This document shows, one piece after another, positions 53,977-63,758 of a DNA stretch of 64,000 bases. Each line of letters begins with the position of its first letter. The stretch's first letter is position 1. A program made the translations under genes and the position numbers. Below the pieces are notes generated by a model. That model saw only the letters and a list, made by a program, of their open reading frames with translations. It ran no database searches and was not told where the DNA came from. This DNA comes from Mycobacterium sp. 141 (GTDB lineage Bacteria; Actinomycetota; Actinomycetes; Mycobacteriales; Mycobacteriaceae). Location: NCBI RefSeq assembly GCF_000382405.1, contig NZ_KB908258.1, positions 186,001-250,000 of the forward strand, given 5' to 3'.

Positions 53977-55047
53977 CTAGAAAAGCTCTTTCACCAGCAG
54001 CTCCAGGGTGGTGTCGCGGGCCGTCGCGGTAGCCGGATCGGTGCCTCGGTGCGCCGAGGCGACCGGGTTGATCATCACCTCATCGACCCCGAACTCCTCG
54101 GCCAGCGCCCGTACCTGATCTGCAGCCTCCGTTGGGGATCCGACCACGGCGCGGCGCAGACCCGACACCACCACGGCCTCGGCCTGCGGGGTCAGCGTGG
54201 CGGCTTCGGCGTCCTCGACCAGATCGAGTGGCGCCAGCGGCTGCCCGGTGCGCAACCGGCCCATCATCTGCAGCTGGGGTAAGAGCAAAGCCTTTGCCTC
54301 ATCGGTGGTTTCTGCGACCACGGCTTTGACGGTCAGGAAGGTCACCGGTTCGGCCGCGAGCTCGCTGGGCCGGAATTCGTCGCGGTAGATCTCGAGGGCC
54401 TCGGCGGTGCCCTGGCCGGAGAAGTGGTGGGCGAACACGTACGGCAGTCCCTTGGCCGCAGCCAGGTGCGCGGAGTACATCGAGGAACCCAGCAGCCACA
54501 CCCGAGGCTCGCTGGCTGCGGCCGGCGTCGCCTTGAGCACGTAGTCTTCTTGGTTCTCCCGCAGCAGATCCCGCGACAACGGCACCCGCACCCCGCGGGC
54601 GCCCATCAGAGCCACCACGTCGTCGAGGTATTGAGGGAACGCCTCGATATCTTGGAAATCAGCAGCGCCGTCACGTCTGTTGAATCCGCGCAGGGCCAGC
54701 GAGGTGACCGGATCCGAACCCGGCGCGCGGCCGATGCCGAGATCGATGCGGCCGGGATGGGCGGCCTCGAGCAGTGCGAACTGTTCGGCGACGGCCAGCG
54801 GCGCGTGGTTGGGCAGCATCACTCCGCCCGAACCCAGCCGCAGCTGTGACGTGTGGGCAGCCAGGTGCGCGATCAGCACCGGCGGACTGGTGGCCGCCAC
54901 CGCCGGCATGTTGTGGTGTTCGGCGACCCAATAGCGGGTGTAGCCCAGCCGGTCGGCGGTCTGCGCGAGGTGCGTCGTGGCCGTCAGCGCATCGGCGGTG
55001 GTCTGATCGGTGCGCACCGGGACGAGGTCGAGGACGGAAAGCCGCAT
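53977..55047 (-). CDS. LLM-class flavin-dependent oxidoreductase
   Basis: A 356-residue luciferase-like protein, closer to the bacterial-luciferase-alpha-like (MsnO8) group than the enzyme at 3130. MRLSVLDLVPVRTDQT, YWVAEHHNMPAVA, LGSGGVMLPNHAPL and GRIDLGIGRAPGSDP are the conserved blocks. Probably FMN-using. Substrate unknown. ATG start at 55047; the next gene on this strand (udgB) ends 13 bp upstream, so they may be cotranscribed. Confidence 0.88.
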   Translation of the reverse strand: MRLSVLDLVPVRTDQTTADALTATTHLAQTADRLGYTRYWVAEHHNMPAVAATSPPVLIAHLAAHTSQLRLGSGGVMLPNHAPLAVAEQFALLEAAHPGRIDLGIGRAPGSDPVTSLALRGFNRRDGAADFQDIEAFPQYLDDVVALMGARGVRVPLSRDLLRENQEDYVLKATPAAASEPRVWLLGSSMYSAHLAAAKGLPYVFAHHFSGQGTAEALEIYRDEFRPSELAAEPVTFLTVKAVVAETTDEAKALLLPQLQMMGRLRTGQPLAPLDLVEDAEAATLTPQAEAVVVSGLRRAVVGSPTEAADQVRALAEEFGVDEVMINPVASAHRGTDPATATARDTTLELLVKELF

Positions 55048-55060
55048 GACAGCGTCAACG

Positions 55061-55921
55061 TCACGGCCGGCCGGGTTCGTTCCCCGGCTCGGTCCCGAGC
55101 GCAATGCGCCGGGCGGTGACGAAGATGTCGTCCAGCATGGCCGCGGTGAGCCGGCCGGTGAATGTGTTCTGTTGGCTGGGGTGGAAACAGCCCAGTAACG
55201 TCACCTCGCCGAAGGCACTGGTCAGCGGGGCGGTGGCGCCGTGGCCGAATTTGGGCGCCGGCCGCGCCACGGAGCCGACCATGTCCAACGCCGAGCGCCA
55301 TGCGAAGCCGCCCAGTGCGACGATCACGCGCACGCTGTCGCCGACCATTCGCCACTCGGCGTCCAGCCAGGGCGCGCAGGTGGCCCGCTCGGCGGGCGTG
55401 GGCGCGTTGCCGGGTGGCGCGCAGCGCACCGCTGCGGCCATCCGGGTATCGATCAACCGCATGCCGTCGGCGGCGTCGACGGCATGCGCCTGGCTGGCCA
55501 GACCGGCCCGGTGCAACGCGGCGAACAGGAAGTCACCGGAGCGGTCTCCGGTGAAGACGCGTCCGGTCCGGTTGGCGCCGTGCGCGGCCGGAGCCAGCCC
55601 CACGATCAGGATGCGCGGCCGCGGCGAGCCCAACCCGGTCGCGGGCCGACCCCAGTAGGGCTGATCGGCAAAGGATTTCCGTTTGATCATCGCGACCTCT
55701 TCGCGCCACGCCACCAACCGCGGGCAGGCCCGGCACACCGACACCAGCGCGTCGAGTTCGGCAAGGGATCCGGCACCGGCAGCCAGTCGTCGCACCCGCG
55801 CCGCCGTCCGCGCCACCGGCGTGTCGGGGCCGGCGGGGTCGCCGGGCCAGCCCGAACCGGGCGGCACCGGGGAGTCGAACAAATCTCCGGTGCTCGGATG
55901 AGGCAGTTGAGCCGGTTGCAC
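55061..55921 (-). CDS. udgB: Uracil-DNA glycosylase family 5
   Basis: About 286 residues from GTG 55921 (start uncertain). A [4Fe-4S] cluster is likely held by C63 and C66 ([10 protein letters not shown]) plus later Cys in AVRCAPPG and ERATCAPW. Motif 1 is [22 protein letters not shown] split around [13 protein letters not shown], and motif 2 is [13 protein letters not shown]. This is the UdgB pattern (thermostable, broad substrate: U, hypoxanthine, some pyrimidine lesions). M. tuberculosis UdgB is Rv1259, next to tap as here. Confidence 0.92.
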   Translation of the reverse strand: MQPAQLPHPSTGDLFDSPVPPGSGWPGDPAGPDTPVARTAARVRRLAAGAGSLAELDALVSVCRACPRLVAWREEVAMIKRKSFADQPYWGRPATGLGSPRPRILIVGLAPAAHGANRTGRVFTGDRSGDFLFAALHRAGLASQAHAVDAADGMRLIDTRMAAAVRCAPPGNAPTPAERATCAPWLDAEWRMVGDSVRVIVALGGFAWRSALDMVGSVARPAPKFGHGATAPLTSAFGEVTLLGCFHPSQQNTFTGRLTAAMLDDIFVTARRIALGTEPGNEPGRP

Positions 55922-55964
55922 CCGTCCACTGTGCCGCACGCTGTTACATTCGGCCGCGATAGCC

Positions 55965-57185
55965 ATGACTGACATCAAGCGCGGCCCGCTGCTGTTGATC
56001 CTGTCCGCCGCCTTGACCGCAGGCGCCGGCAACGGCATCTCGATGGTGGCATTCCCCTGGTTGGTGTTGCAGCGCAATGGATCCGCGTTCGACGCCGCGA
56101 TCGTCGCGATGGCCGCGACGCTGCCGCTGCTGGCCGCCACGCTGATCGCCGGCGCAGCCGTGGACTACCTGGGTCGGCGGCGGGTCTCGATGCTCTCGGA
56201 TGTGCTCTCAGCGCTCTCGGTCGCGACGGTCCCGGTGTTGGCGCTGCTGTTCGGCGTCCAGGTGATCAACGTCGTGGTGCTGGCGGTGCTGGCGGCGTTC
56301 GGCGCGTTCTTCGACCCGGCCGGGATGACCGCGCGGCAGACCATGCTGCCCGAGGCGGCCGAGCAGGCGGGCTGGACCCTGGACCACGCCAACAGTGTGT
56401 ACGAGGCCGTGTTCAACCTCGCCTACATCGTCGGTCCGGGCATCGGCGGCCTGCTCATCGCCGCCGTCGGCGGCATCAACACCATGTGGGTGACGGCCGC
56501 GACATTCGCCTGCTCGCTGGCCGCCATCGCGGCGCTGCGCCTGGAGGGCGCCGGCACGCCCGATCGGCAAGCGCTGCCCGACGGCGTGTGGTCGGGCATC
56601 GTCGAAGGGCTGCGATTCGTGTGGCACACGCCGGTGTTGCGCACCCTGGCGATCATCGATCTGGTGGCCACCGGGCTGTACATGCCGATGGAGAGCGTGC
56701 TGTTCCCCAAGTACTTCACCGACCGCAACCAACCCGCCGAACTCGGCTGGGTGCTGATGGCCATGAGCATCGGCGGGCTGGTGGGTGCCCTCGGCTACGC
56801 CGTGGTGTCGAAGTATGTGAGCCGGCGCGCCACCATGCTCACCGCTGTGCTCACTCTCGGGGTGGCGATGACAGTGGTCGCTTTCCTGCCGCCGCTGCCG
56901 TTGATCCTGACGATGTGCGCGATCGTGGGCCTGGTCTACGGGCCGATCGCCCCGATCGCCAACTACGTGATGCAGACCCGGGCGCCCCAGCATCTGCGGG
57001 GCCGGGTGGTCGGCGTGATGGGCTCGCTCGCATACGCCGCGGGACCGTTGGGCCTCGTGGTGGCCGGCCCGCTGGCCGACGCCTCCGGCCTGCACGCGAC
57101 GTTCCTGGCGCTGTCACTGCCGATGCTGGTGCTCGGCGTGGTCGCGATCTTCCTGCCCGCGCTGCGGCAATTGGATCGCTCGTAG
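55965..57185 (+). CDS. tap: MFS multidrug efflux pump Tap-like (Rv1258c)
   Basis: A 406-residue membrane protein with 12 predicted helices. [12 protein letters not shown] is the MFS motif A, and [43 protein letters not shown] and [25 protein letters not shown] are near-identical to Tap of M. tuberculosis as I recall it. Tap exports tetracycline and aminoglycosides in mycobacteria. Adjacent to udgB on the opposite strand as in M. tuberculosis, and followed by the glcD-like gene 9 bp downstream. Confidence 0.9.
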   Translation: MTDIKRGPLLLILSAALTAGAGNGISMVAFPWLVLQRNGSAFDAAIVAMAATLPLLAATLIAGAAVDYLGRRRVSMLSDVLSALSVATVPVLALLFGVQVINVVVLAVLAAFGAFFDPAGMTARQTMLPEAAEQAGWTLDHANSVYEAVFNLAYIVGPGIGGLLIAAVGGINTMWVTAATFACSLAAIAALRLEGAGTPDRQALPDGVWSGIVEGLRFVWHTPVLRTLAIIDLVATGLYMPMESVLFPKYFTDRNQPAELGWVLMAMSIGGLVGALGYAVVSKYVSRRATMLTAVLTLGVAMTVVAFLPPLPLILTMCAIVGLVYGPIAPIANYVMQTRAPQHLRGRVVGVMGSLAYAAGPLGLVVAGPLADASGLHATFLALSLPMLVLGVVAIFLPALRQLDRS

Positions 57186-57194
57186 GATCGCCAT

Positions 57195-58550
57195 GTGCTG
57201 TCTGAGCTGATCGCTGCTCTTCCCGCAGGCGTCGTCGTCACCGACCCGGACATCCTGGCCTCCTATCGGCAGGATCGCGCCGCCGATCCGCGCGCGGGCA
57301 CGCCGCTGGCCGTGGTCCGTCCGACCCGCACCGAGGAGGTCCAGCAGGTGCTGCGGTGGGCCACCGAACACAAGGTGGCGGTGGTGCCGCGCGGTGCGGG
57401 CACCGGCCTGTCGGGCGGGGCGACCGCGCTGGACGGCGGCATCGTCTTGTCGACCGAGAAGATGCGCGACATCACCGTCGACACGGCCACCCGGACGGCG
57501 GTGGTGCAACCGGGCCTGCTCAACGCCGAGGTGAAGAAAGTCGTTGCAGCCCATGGGTTGTGGTATCCGCCAGATCCGTCGTCGTTCGAGATCTGCAGCA
57601 TCGGCGGCAATGTCGCCACCAACGCCGGCGGGCTGTGTTGCGTCAAGTACGGCGTCACCACCGACTACGTGCTGGGCCTGCAGGTGGTCCTGGCCGACGG
57701 CACCGCGGTGCGACTCGGCGGGCCGCGTCTGAAAGACGTTGCGGGCCTGAGCCTGACGAAGCTGTTCGTGGGCAGCGAGGGCACGCTCGGGGTGGTCACC
57801 GAGGTGACGCTGCGGCTGCTGCCGCAGCAACACTCGCCGTGCACGGTGGTGGCCACCTTCGACTCGGTGCAGGCCGCCACAAATTCGGTGGTGGCGGTCA
57901 CTGCCCGCATCCGGCCGTCGATGCTGGAGTTCATGGATTCGGTGGCCATCAACGCCGTCGAGGACAAGCTGAAGATGGGGCTGGACCGCACGGCGGCGGC
58001 CATGATGGTGGCCGCCTCCGACGACCGGGGCGCAGCGGGTGCCGACGACGTCGCGTTCATGGCCGAGGTGTTCACCGAATGCGGTGCCACCGAGGTGTTT
58101 TCGACGGCTGATCCCGACGAGGGCGAGGCATTCGTGGCGGCCCGCCGGTTCGCCATCCCGGCCGTGGAAGCCAAGGGCTCACTGCTGCTGGAGGATGTCG
58201 GGGTGCCGCTGCCCGCGCTGGCCGAACTGGTGGGCGGCGTGGCGAAAATTGCCGAGGAGCGTGATCTGCTGATCTCGGTGATCGCGCACGCCGGTGACGG
58301 CAACACCCATCCGCTGATCGTGTTCGACCCCGCCGATCCCGACATGACGCGTCGGGCCGAGCTGGCGTTCGGCGAGATCATGGAGCTTGCAATCGGATTG
58401 GGCGGCACCATCACCGGCGAGCACGGCGTCGGCCGGCTCAAGCAGCCGTGGCTGGCCGGTCAGATCGGCCCCGACGCGATCGCACTCAACCACCGCATCA
58501 AGCAGGCGCTGGACCCGGACAACATCCTCAATCCGGGTGCGGCCATCTGA
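57195..58550 (+). CDS. FAD-linked oxidase, glycolate/D-lactate dehydrogenase type
   Basis: A 451-residue flavoprotein. The PCMH FAD domain has PRGAGTGLSGGA (near 63-74), GGNVATNAGGLCCVKYG and GSEGTLGVVTE. The C-terminal cap has HAGDGNTHPLIVFDP and GEHGVGRLK. This is the GlcD/D-lactate dehydrogenase pattern (Rv1257c-like). It oxidises a 2-hydroxy acid to the 2-oxo acid; the exact substrate cannot be read. GTG start. Only 9 bp after tap, probably cotranscribed. Cytoplasmic. Confidence 0.9.
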   Translation: MLSELIAALPAGVVVTDPDILASYRQDRAADPRAGTPLAVVRPTRTEEVQQVLRWATEHKVAVVPRGAGTGLSGGATALDGGIVLSTEKMRDITVDTATRTAVVQPGLLNAEVKKVVAAHGLWYPPDPSSFEICSIGGNVATNAGGLCCVKYGVTTDYVLGLQVVLADGTAVRLGGPRLKDVAGLSLTKLFVGSEGTLGVVTEVTLRLLPQQHSPCTVVATFDSVQAATNSVVAVTARIRPSMLEFMDSVAINAVEDKLKMGLDRTAAAMMVAASDDRGAAGADDVAFMAEVFTECGATEVFSTADPDEGEAFVAARRFAIPAVEAKGSLLLEDVGVPLPALAELVGGVAKIAEERDLLISVIAHAGDGNTHPLIVFDPADPDMTRRAELAFGEIMELAIGLGGTITGEHGVGRLKQPWLAGQIGPDAIALNHRIKQALDPDNILNPGAAI

Positions 58551-58557
58551 GCAGGTC

Positions 58558-59430
58558 TCAGGCCAGCCCGAAAGACTCCAGCAGATAGTTGGTGCGCACC
58601 GCGATCAGCGCGACGAACAGCACCAAGATGGCCACCGATACGCCGGCTTGAATCGCGTTGCGGTGCTGCTGCGGAGCACGCACGTAGGCCGCGGCCACCG
58701 CGGCGCCGGTGACCAGCCCACCGACGTGGCCTTGCCAACTGATCGAACCGGTCCCCAGCGCTGGGCCGACAAACGTGAATACGAGGTTGATGACGATGAC
58801 CGCGGCTACCCAGCGCACGTCGAGCCGCAGGCGCTTGGCCACCACGAAGATCGCGCCGAACAGCCCGAAGATCGCACCCGACGCACCGGCGGTCGCGGAC
58901 CCCAGCGGGGACAGCAGATACACGAGCACCGAGCCGCCCAGTCCGCTGAGCGCGTACAGCGCACCGAAGCGCAGCCTGCCGAGCCACGCCTCCAGCGGGG
59001 GGCCCACCACGTAGAGCGCCCACATATTGAACAGCAGATGCGCTGCTCCGTAGTGCAGGAATGCCGAGGTGACCAGCCGGTAGTACTGGTCGTGGATGGC
59101 GACGCCCGGCGTCCACAGCGTCAGTTCGCTCTCGAGATTCTTCGACGCCATCTGTAGCACGAACATCAGCACGTTGACAGCGATGAGCCCGTAGGTGACC
59201 ACGGGAGTCCCGGTGCGGGCCTTCCCACCGAACTGGGTGCGCGGCGCACGCACGGACTTGGCCCCTTCCTTGACACAGTCCACGCACTGGTGGCCTACGG
59301 CGGCCGAGCGCATGCACTCCGGGCAGATGTGCCGCTGGCAACGCGTGCACCGCACGTAGGTCTGACGGTCGGGGTGCCGGTAGCACGTCGGCGTCGCGGC
59401 AGGTGACTGCGGCGTGTCGGGGATGCTCAC
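58558..59430 (-). CDS. Rhomboid intramembrane protease with N-terminal zinc ribbon
   Basis: A 290-residue protein. The N-terminus holds a B-box-like Cys cluster (C16, C28, C31, C36, C39, C49, C52). Six to seven membrane helices follow. The catalytic dyad is S184 (GASGAIFG) and H235 (GHVGG), with H131 and N135 (HLLFN) for the oxyanion hole. The domain plan is that of M. tuberculosis Rv0110. Substrate unknown. GTG start at 59430; convergent with the glcD-like gene 7 bp away. Confidence 0.92.
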   Translation of the reverse strand: MSIPDTPQSPAATPTCYRHPDRQTYVRCTRCQRHICPECMRSAAVGHQCVDCVKEGAKSVRAPRTQFGGKARTGTPVVTYGLIAVNVLMFVLQMASKNLESELTLWTPGVAIHDQYYRLVTSAFLHYGAAHLLFNMWALYVVGPPLEAWLGRLRFGALYALSGLGGSVLVYLLSPLGSATAGASGAIFGLFGAIFVVAKRLRLDVRWVAAVIVINLVFTFVGPALGTGSISWQGHVGGLVTGAAVAAAYVRAPQQHRNAIQAGVSVAILVLFVALIAVRTNYLLESFGLA

Positions 59431-59478
59431 GGCGCCGAGCCTAGTCGGCGCCGGCACGCGCCCGTGCCAGCCGCCTGA

Positions 59479-60189
59479 TCAGGCCGCCCAGTACGCCTGA
59501 GCCTTGATGTTCTTGCGCGGGATGCGGTATTCGTCGCGGAACACCCGCGCCACCGCGCGCGTCATGCGGTTGTTGCACGCGACCCAGCCGAAGTGATCGG
59601 CGGCGTCGAACGCCGAGGAGCTGACCGCTTCCAGCAGGTCCTCGCCCTCGCGGACCACCCAGGTGACGTCGGCCGCTCCGGTGATCGGCAGTTCGGGGTC
59701 GTCGTCGTACCCCGCTTCGAGGAACACCCGGGCCGGGGCATCGCCGATGGCGTCGAGCAACGAGTTGATGGCGGGCAGCGACGCGGTGTCACCGACGATG
59801 ACGTAGCCGGCCGGCTGTGGTTCCGGCAGCGCGAAGTTGCTGCCGAGTACCGTCACCTCGAGAACATCGCCGGCGACGGCGTCCCTGGCCCACCGGGTGG
59901 CGATCCCGTCATGCATGGCGAAGTCGATGTCGAGAGTGCCCGCCTCGGGATCCGGGTTGACCAATGTGTAGCCACGCTGGTGGGCCTTGGTGCCGTTGGG
60001 AAACCAGCCCCGCACCCACATGGTCGGGTGCAGGCGCTGCTCGGCGAGCAGGCGCTCGGCGGTGAAATGCAGCCGCAGGTAGTTCGACGTCAGCTCGGTG
60101 CGTCCGGTGACCGTCAGCTCGTAGTCACCGCCCCCGCACAGCCGCACCAACGTGCCTTCCAAGCCACGTGAGGCTTGCTTGCCCCTCAT
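59479..60189 (-). CDS. Siderophore-interacting FAD protein (ViuB-like)
   Basis: A 236-residue SIP-family flavoprotein. The FAD-binding motif is QRGYTLVNPD, with LDIDFAMHDG and the NAD(P)H-binding-like SIP domain (YVIVGDTASLPAI, WVACNNRMTRAVARVFRDE) behind. It probably reduces or helps release iron from ferric siderophores (resembles Rv2895c). ATG at 60189 follows AAAGGTGG. An IdeR-type box 42 bp upstream overlaps its -10, so it should be iron-repressed. Confidence 0.9.
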   Translation of the reverse strand: MRGKQASRGLEGTLVRLCGGGDYELTVTGRTELTSNYLRLHFTAERLLAEQRLHPTMWVRGWFPNGTKAHQRGYTLVNPDPEAGTLDIDFAMHDGIATRWARDAVAGDVLEVTVLGSNFALPEPQPAGYVIVGDTASLPAINSLLDAIGDAPARVFLEAGYDDDPELPITGAADVTWVVREGEDLLEAVSSSAFDAADHFGWVACNNRMTRAVARVFRDEYRIPRKNIKAQAYWAA

Positions 60190-60230
60190 GCTCGCCACCT
60201 TTCACCACGACACCACATCGCCGTCGTATA

Positions 60231-60249
60231 TTAGGTTAGCTTACCCTAA
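60231..60249 (-). promoter_or_regulatory. IdeR iron box upstream of the siderophore-interacting protein
   Basis: TTAGGTTAGCTTACCCTAA matches the IdeR consensus TTAGGTTAGGCTAACCTAA at 16 of 19 positions. On the minus strand a -10-like TAATAT overlaps its edge. The box also covers the stop codon and last codons of the upstream acyltransferase gene. Confidence 0.85.
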
Positions 60250-61423
60250 CTCGAGTGAACCGGTGCAGCAGCCAGGCGGCGGGGATGGTGAGCATCATGG
60301 TGACTACGAACAGGTCGATCATCGATCCGGTGTAGACCGGATGCTCCAGCACCTCGACCATGACCAGTTCCATGATGATCAGGTGGATCAGGAAGATCTC
60401 GTAGGAGATCTCGCCGAGAAAGACCATCGGGCGGCTGGCCAGAAATCGCACGTACCAACCGCGGTCGCCCAGTGCCGGCGGCGCCACCAGCAGCGCCGCG
60501 ATCACCGCGTAGAACACGGTCTTGGCCAGTGCCTCGCCCAGTCCCGCCGGTGACGTCGTCGGCGCACCACCGATCGGCGTGGACACGATGAAGTAGCTCA
60601 CCACCGCCAGCGGCAGGCACGCCATGGCGTAGGCCCGCACCTTCAGCTGCCTCAGCACCGTCAGCGCCATGCCCGCCACGAACCACGCCAGATACGTCGG
60701 CAGCCACAACCGAGCGCCGTCGGGCAACCCCGTGGTGTGGTGCACGATGGTCAGCCACACCGGCGACACCGCGGCCAGCGCAGCCAAGCCGACCAGCAGC
60801 AGGCCCGGCCGCCACTGCCGCCGGCACAACACCACCAGCAGCAGATATGCCAGCAGCGGCAGCGCCACGTAGAACGCGGCCTCAACCGCGAGGCTCCACA
60901 TCTGGGTCAGGCCCTGGTGCAGAAACGAGAACAGATAGTTGTCGGTGTAGATCTGAGTCAACGTCAGGTTCCGGAACAACCCCACCCAGGTGTGGCCGGG
61001 ATTCGGCCCGGCCGTGCGGAAGTGATACAGGAAATAGGCGATGAGCACCGTGACCACATACGCCGGCATGATGCGTCGCACCCGGTGCCAGGCGTAGCGC
61101 CGCACGGACGGCCACTCGGCGTCTTCGGAGTCGGACCGCCGACGACCATCGGAGTCGGCAGCCGCCTTCACCCACGGCCGGAAGAGCAGAAAACCACTCA
61201 GCACAAAGAAGATCGGCACGCCGATCTCGGCCCGCGAGTACACCAGCCCTAGGTAGCCCTGCCCGTACTTGCCCGTGGTGTACGCCGCGTGGGTGAGCAC
61301 CACCAGCATCGCGGCGACCGCACGGATACCGGTCAGCGAGGCCACGCGATCGGTGGTGGAAACCGAAACCGATTCCAGCCCACCCTGGTCGGGTAGCCCC
61401 TTGACGCCCTTCGACAGCGTCAC
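60236..61423 (-). CDS. Membrane acyltransferase family 3 (Rv1254-like)
   Basis: A 395-residue integral membrane protein with about ten hydrophobic segments. SLTGIRAVAAMLVVLTHAAY carries the conserved catalytic His, and FVLSGFLLFRPW and FLGEISYEIFLIHL are typical of the family. It transfers acyl groups (often acetyl) to extracytoplasmic glycans or lipids; target unknown. GTG start overlaps the deaD stop (GTGA). Its 3' end lies inside the IdeR box of the next gene. Confidence 0.87.
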   Translation of the reverse strand: MTLSKGVKGLPDQGGLESVSVSTTDRVASLTGIRAVAAMLVVLTHAAYTTGKYGQGYLGLVYSRAEIGVPIFFVLSGFLLFRPWVKAAADSDGRRRSDSEDAEWPSVRRYAWHRVRRIMPAYVVTVLIAYFLYHFRTAGPNPGHTWVGLFRNLTLTQIYTDNYLFSFLHQGLTQMWSLAVEAAFYVALPLLAYLLLVVLCRRQWRPGLLLVGLAALAAVSPVWLTIVHHTTGLPDGARLWLPTYLAWFVAGMALTVLRQLKVRAYAMACLPLAVVSYFIVSTPIGGAPTTSPAGLGEALAKTVFYAVIAALLVAPPALGDRGWYVRFLASRPMVFLGEISYEIFLIHLIIMELVMVEVLEHPVYTGSMIDLFVVTMMLTIPAAWLLHRFTRVRVS

Positions 61424-63135
61424 TTGGCCTTCCGGTGGGGTCTGGATGCACCGCCTTGACGGTCGCGGTCCCGACGCTGGGGACGGTCCGGCTGGAGATC
61501 GATCAGCACACCCTGGATGCGGGTGTTCTCCAACGCCTTGAACACGCTGTGCGGCAGCTTCGCGGGCAGTTCGACGAGCGAATGGTCGACCCGGATCGAG
61601 ATGTGCCCGAAGTCGCTGCGGTGCAGGCCGCCTTCGTTGGCGATGGCGCCGACGATGGCCCCGGGAGCGACCTTGTGCCGCTTGCCCACCGCGATGCGGT
61701 ATGTCGCGAGATCGCTGCGAGTCTCGTGTCGTTTGCGGGGCGGGCCGTCCTCACGCGACGGCCGGTCGTCGCGCTCACGGCGCTTCTCCGGTGGCGGCTC
61801 GACCATCAGGAACGCCTCGCCGTCACGCGATTGCAGTGCCAGCGCCGCGGCGATGTCGGCGAGCGGCACGTTGTTGTCGCGCTCGTAGTCCTCGATCAGC
61901 CGGCGGAACAGCTCGATGCCGGGCGCGCTGAGCCCGTCGGTGATGGAATCGCGGAACTTCACAACCCGCTGTGCGTTGACGTCGTCGACGCTGGGCAGCT
62001 CGGACTCGACGAGTTTGGACCGGGTGTGCTTCTCGATCGACTTGAGCAGATGCCGTTCCCGCGGCGTCACGAACAGCAGTGCGGCACCCGAACGCCCGGC
62101 CCGTCCGGTGCGGCCGATCCGGTGCACGTAGGACTCGACGTCGTGTGGGATGTCGTAGTTGACCACGTGGCTGATGCGCTCCACGTCCAGCCCGCGGGCG
62201 GCCACGTCCGTCGCGATCAGGATGTCGAGCTTGCCGTCCTTGAGCGAGGCGATGGTGCGTTCGCGCTGAGCCTGAGCGATGTCGCCGTTGATGGCTGCCG
62301 CCGAGAAACCACGCGCCTTGAGCCGCTCGGCGACCTCCTCGGTGGCCTGCTTGGTGCGGACGAAAACGATCATCGCGTCGAACGGTTCGACCTCAAGGAC
62401 GCGGGTGAGCGCATCGAGCTTGCGCGGGCCGGCCACCTGGATGAAGCGCTGCGAGATGTTCTCGGCCGTGGCGGTTTTCGCCTTGACCGTGACCTCGACC
62501 GGATCATGCAGGTACTTGCTGGTGATCTTGCGGATAGCCGGCGGCATGGTCGCCGAGAACAACGCGACCTGCTTGTACTCGGGGGTGTCGGCGAGGATGC
62601 GTTCGACATCCTCGGCGAAGCCCATCTGGAGCATCTCGTCGGCCTCGTCGAGCACGAGGTAGTCCAGGTGGGACAGGTCCAGCCGGCCCTTCTCCAGGTG
62701 ATCGATCACCCGGCCCGGGGTGCCCACGACCACCTGCGCACCGCGCTTGAGCCCCGCGAGCTGCGGCCCGTACGACGAGCCTCCGTAGATCGCCAGCACG
62801 TTCACGTCGGGCAGATGCGCACCGTAGCGGCCGAACGCCTCGGCCACCTGCAGTGCCAACTCGCGCGTCGGCGCCAGTACCAGAGCCTGGGTGGCCCTGC
62901 TGGAAGTGTCCAACTTGGACAGGATCGGGATGGCGAAGGCCGCTGTCTTGCCGGTGCCGGTCTGCGCCAGGCCGACGACGTCGGAGCCGGCCAGCATCGG
63001 TGGAATGGTGGCGGCCTGGATCGCCGAAGGCGACTCGTAACCGACGTCGGCGACAGCCTGCAGCACCGCTGGGTGAATCTGCAGGTCGGCAAAGGTCGGT
63101 TCGGTGTCTGCGGTATCCGAATCTGGCGAGGTCAT
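61420..63135 (-). CDS. deaD: DEAD-box RNA helicase DeaD/CsdA
   Basis: A 571-residue ATP-dependent RNA helicase. Q motif near 40 (PSAIQ), motif I AQTGTGK (57-63), Ia PTRELALQ, II DEAD (163-166), III SAT, and VI HRIGRTGRAGR. The C-terminal region has a DbpA-type RNA-binding domain (YRIAVGKRHKVAPGAIVGAIANEGG) followed by a basic tail. It acts in ribosome assembly and mRNA unwinding, notably in the cold. ATG at 63135; divergent from lprE. Matches Rv1253. Confidence 0.94.
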   Translation of the reverse strand: MTSPDSDTADTEPTFADLQIHPAVLQAVADVGYESPSAIQAATIPPMLAGSDVVGLAQTGTGKTAAFAIPILSKLDTSSRATQALVLAPTRELALQVAEAFGRYGAHLPDVNVLAIYGGSSYGPQLAGLKRGAQVVVGTPGRVIDHLEKGRLDLSHLDYLVLDEADEMLQMGFAEDVERILADTPEYKQVALFSATMPPAIRKITSKYLHDPVEVTVKAKTATAENISQRFIQVAGPRKLDALTRVLEVEPFDAMIVFVRTKQATEEVAERLKARGFSAAAINGDIAQAQRERTIASLKDGKLDILIATDVAARGLDVERISHVVNYDIPHDVESYVHRIGRTGRAGRSGAALLFVTPRERHLLKSIEKHTRSKLVESELPSVDDVNAQRVVKFRDSITDGLSAPGIELFRRLIEDYERDNNVPLADIAAALALQSRDGEAFLMVEPPPEKRRERDDRPSREDGPPRKRHETRSDLATYRIAVGKRHKVAPGAIVGAIANEGGLHRSDFGHISIRVDHSLVELPAKLPHSVFKALENTRIQGVLIDLQPDRPQRRDRDRQGGASRPHRKAK

Positions 63136-63218
63136 CGGGACAGAGTCTAGTGCCAGTCGGCGGCCGAGCCGCCGCGCCTGCCCGATCCGCCGCAACGATC
63201 AGGGTAGGTTGCCCAACT

Positions 63219-63758
63219 GTGAAAGAGATCTTGATGATCTCGGCGGCTGTGCTCGTGGTGGCGGGATGCGGTTCGGGGGATTCCACCGTCTCCAAAACAC
63301 CGGAACCGTCCGCGAATCCGGCCCCGACAACCGCCCCGGCGACCACGACTGAAGCACCGTCGACGCCGACGGTCGCAGCCCCGGATCCGTGCGCGGTCAA
63401 CCTCGCCGCCCCCGAGATCGCCAGGGCGGTATCCGAACTCCCCCGCGATCCGCGCAGCAATCAGGCCTGGAGCCCGGAGCCGATGGCCGGCAACTACAAC
63501 GAATGCGCGCAGTTGTCGGCCGTCATCGTGCGGGCCAACACCAACGCACCCAATCCGAACACCCGCGCCGTGCTGTTCCACCTCGGCAAGTTCATCCCGA
63601 CCGGGGTTCCCGACACCTACGGATTCAACGGGATCGACAAGACCACGAGCACCGGCGACACCGTGGCCCTGCAGTACTCGGGTGGCCTCCACGGGCTGGC
63701 CAGCGTCGTGAAGTTCCGGTGGAACGGCAACGGCGTGGAGCTCATGGGCAATACCTGA
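63219..63758 (+). CDS. lprE: Lipoprotein LprE
   Basis: A 179-residue lipoprotein. GTG start, short signal peptide, lipobox VVAGC with Cys 17, then a Thr/Pro/Ala-rich linker (about 25-55). The mature domain (LPRDPRSNQAWSPEPMAGNYN, VKFRWNGNGVELMGN) is close to M. tuberculosis LprE (Rv1252c), of unknown biochemical function. Divergent from deaD as in that genome. Confidence 0.88.
   Translation: MKEILMISAAVLVVAGCGSGDSTVSKTPEPSANPAPTTAPATTTEAPSTPTVAAPDPCAVNLAAPEIARAVSELPRDPRSNQAWSPEPMAGNYNECAQLSAVIVRANTNAPNPNTRAVLFHLGKFIPTGVPDTYGFNGIDKTTSTGDTVALQYSGGLHGLASVVKFRWNGNGVELMGNT

Noticed and set aside
61435..63150. A 571-codon plus-strand open frame
   Set aside because: Exact antisense shadow of deaD; composition rich in Gly/Asp/Arg with no domain.
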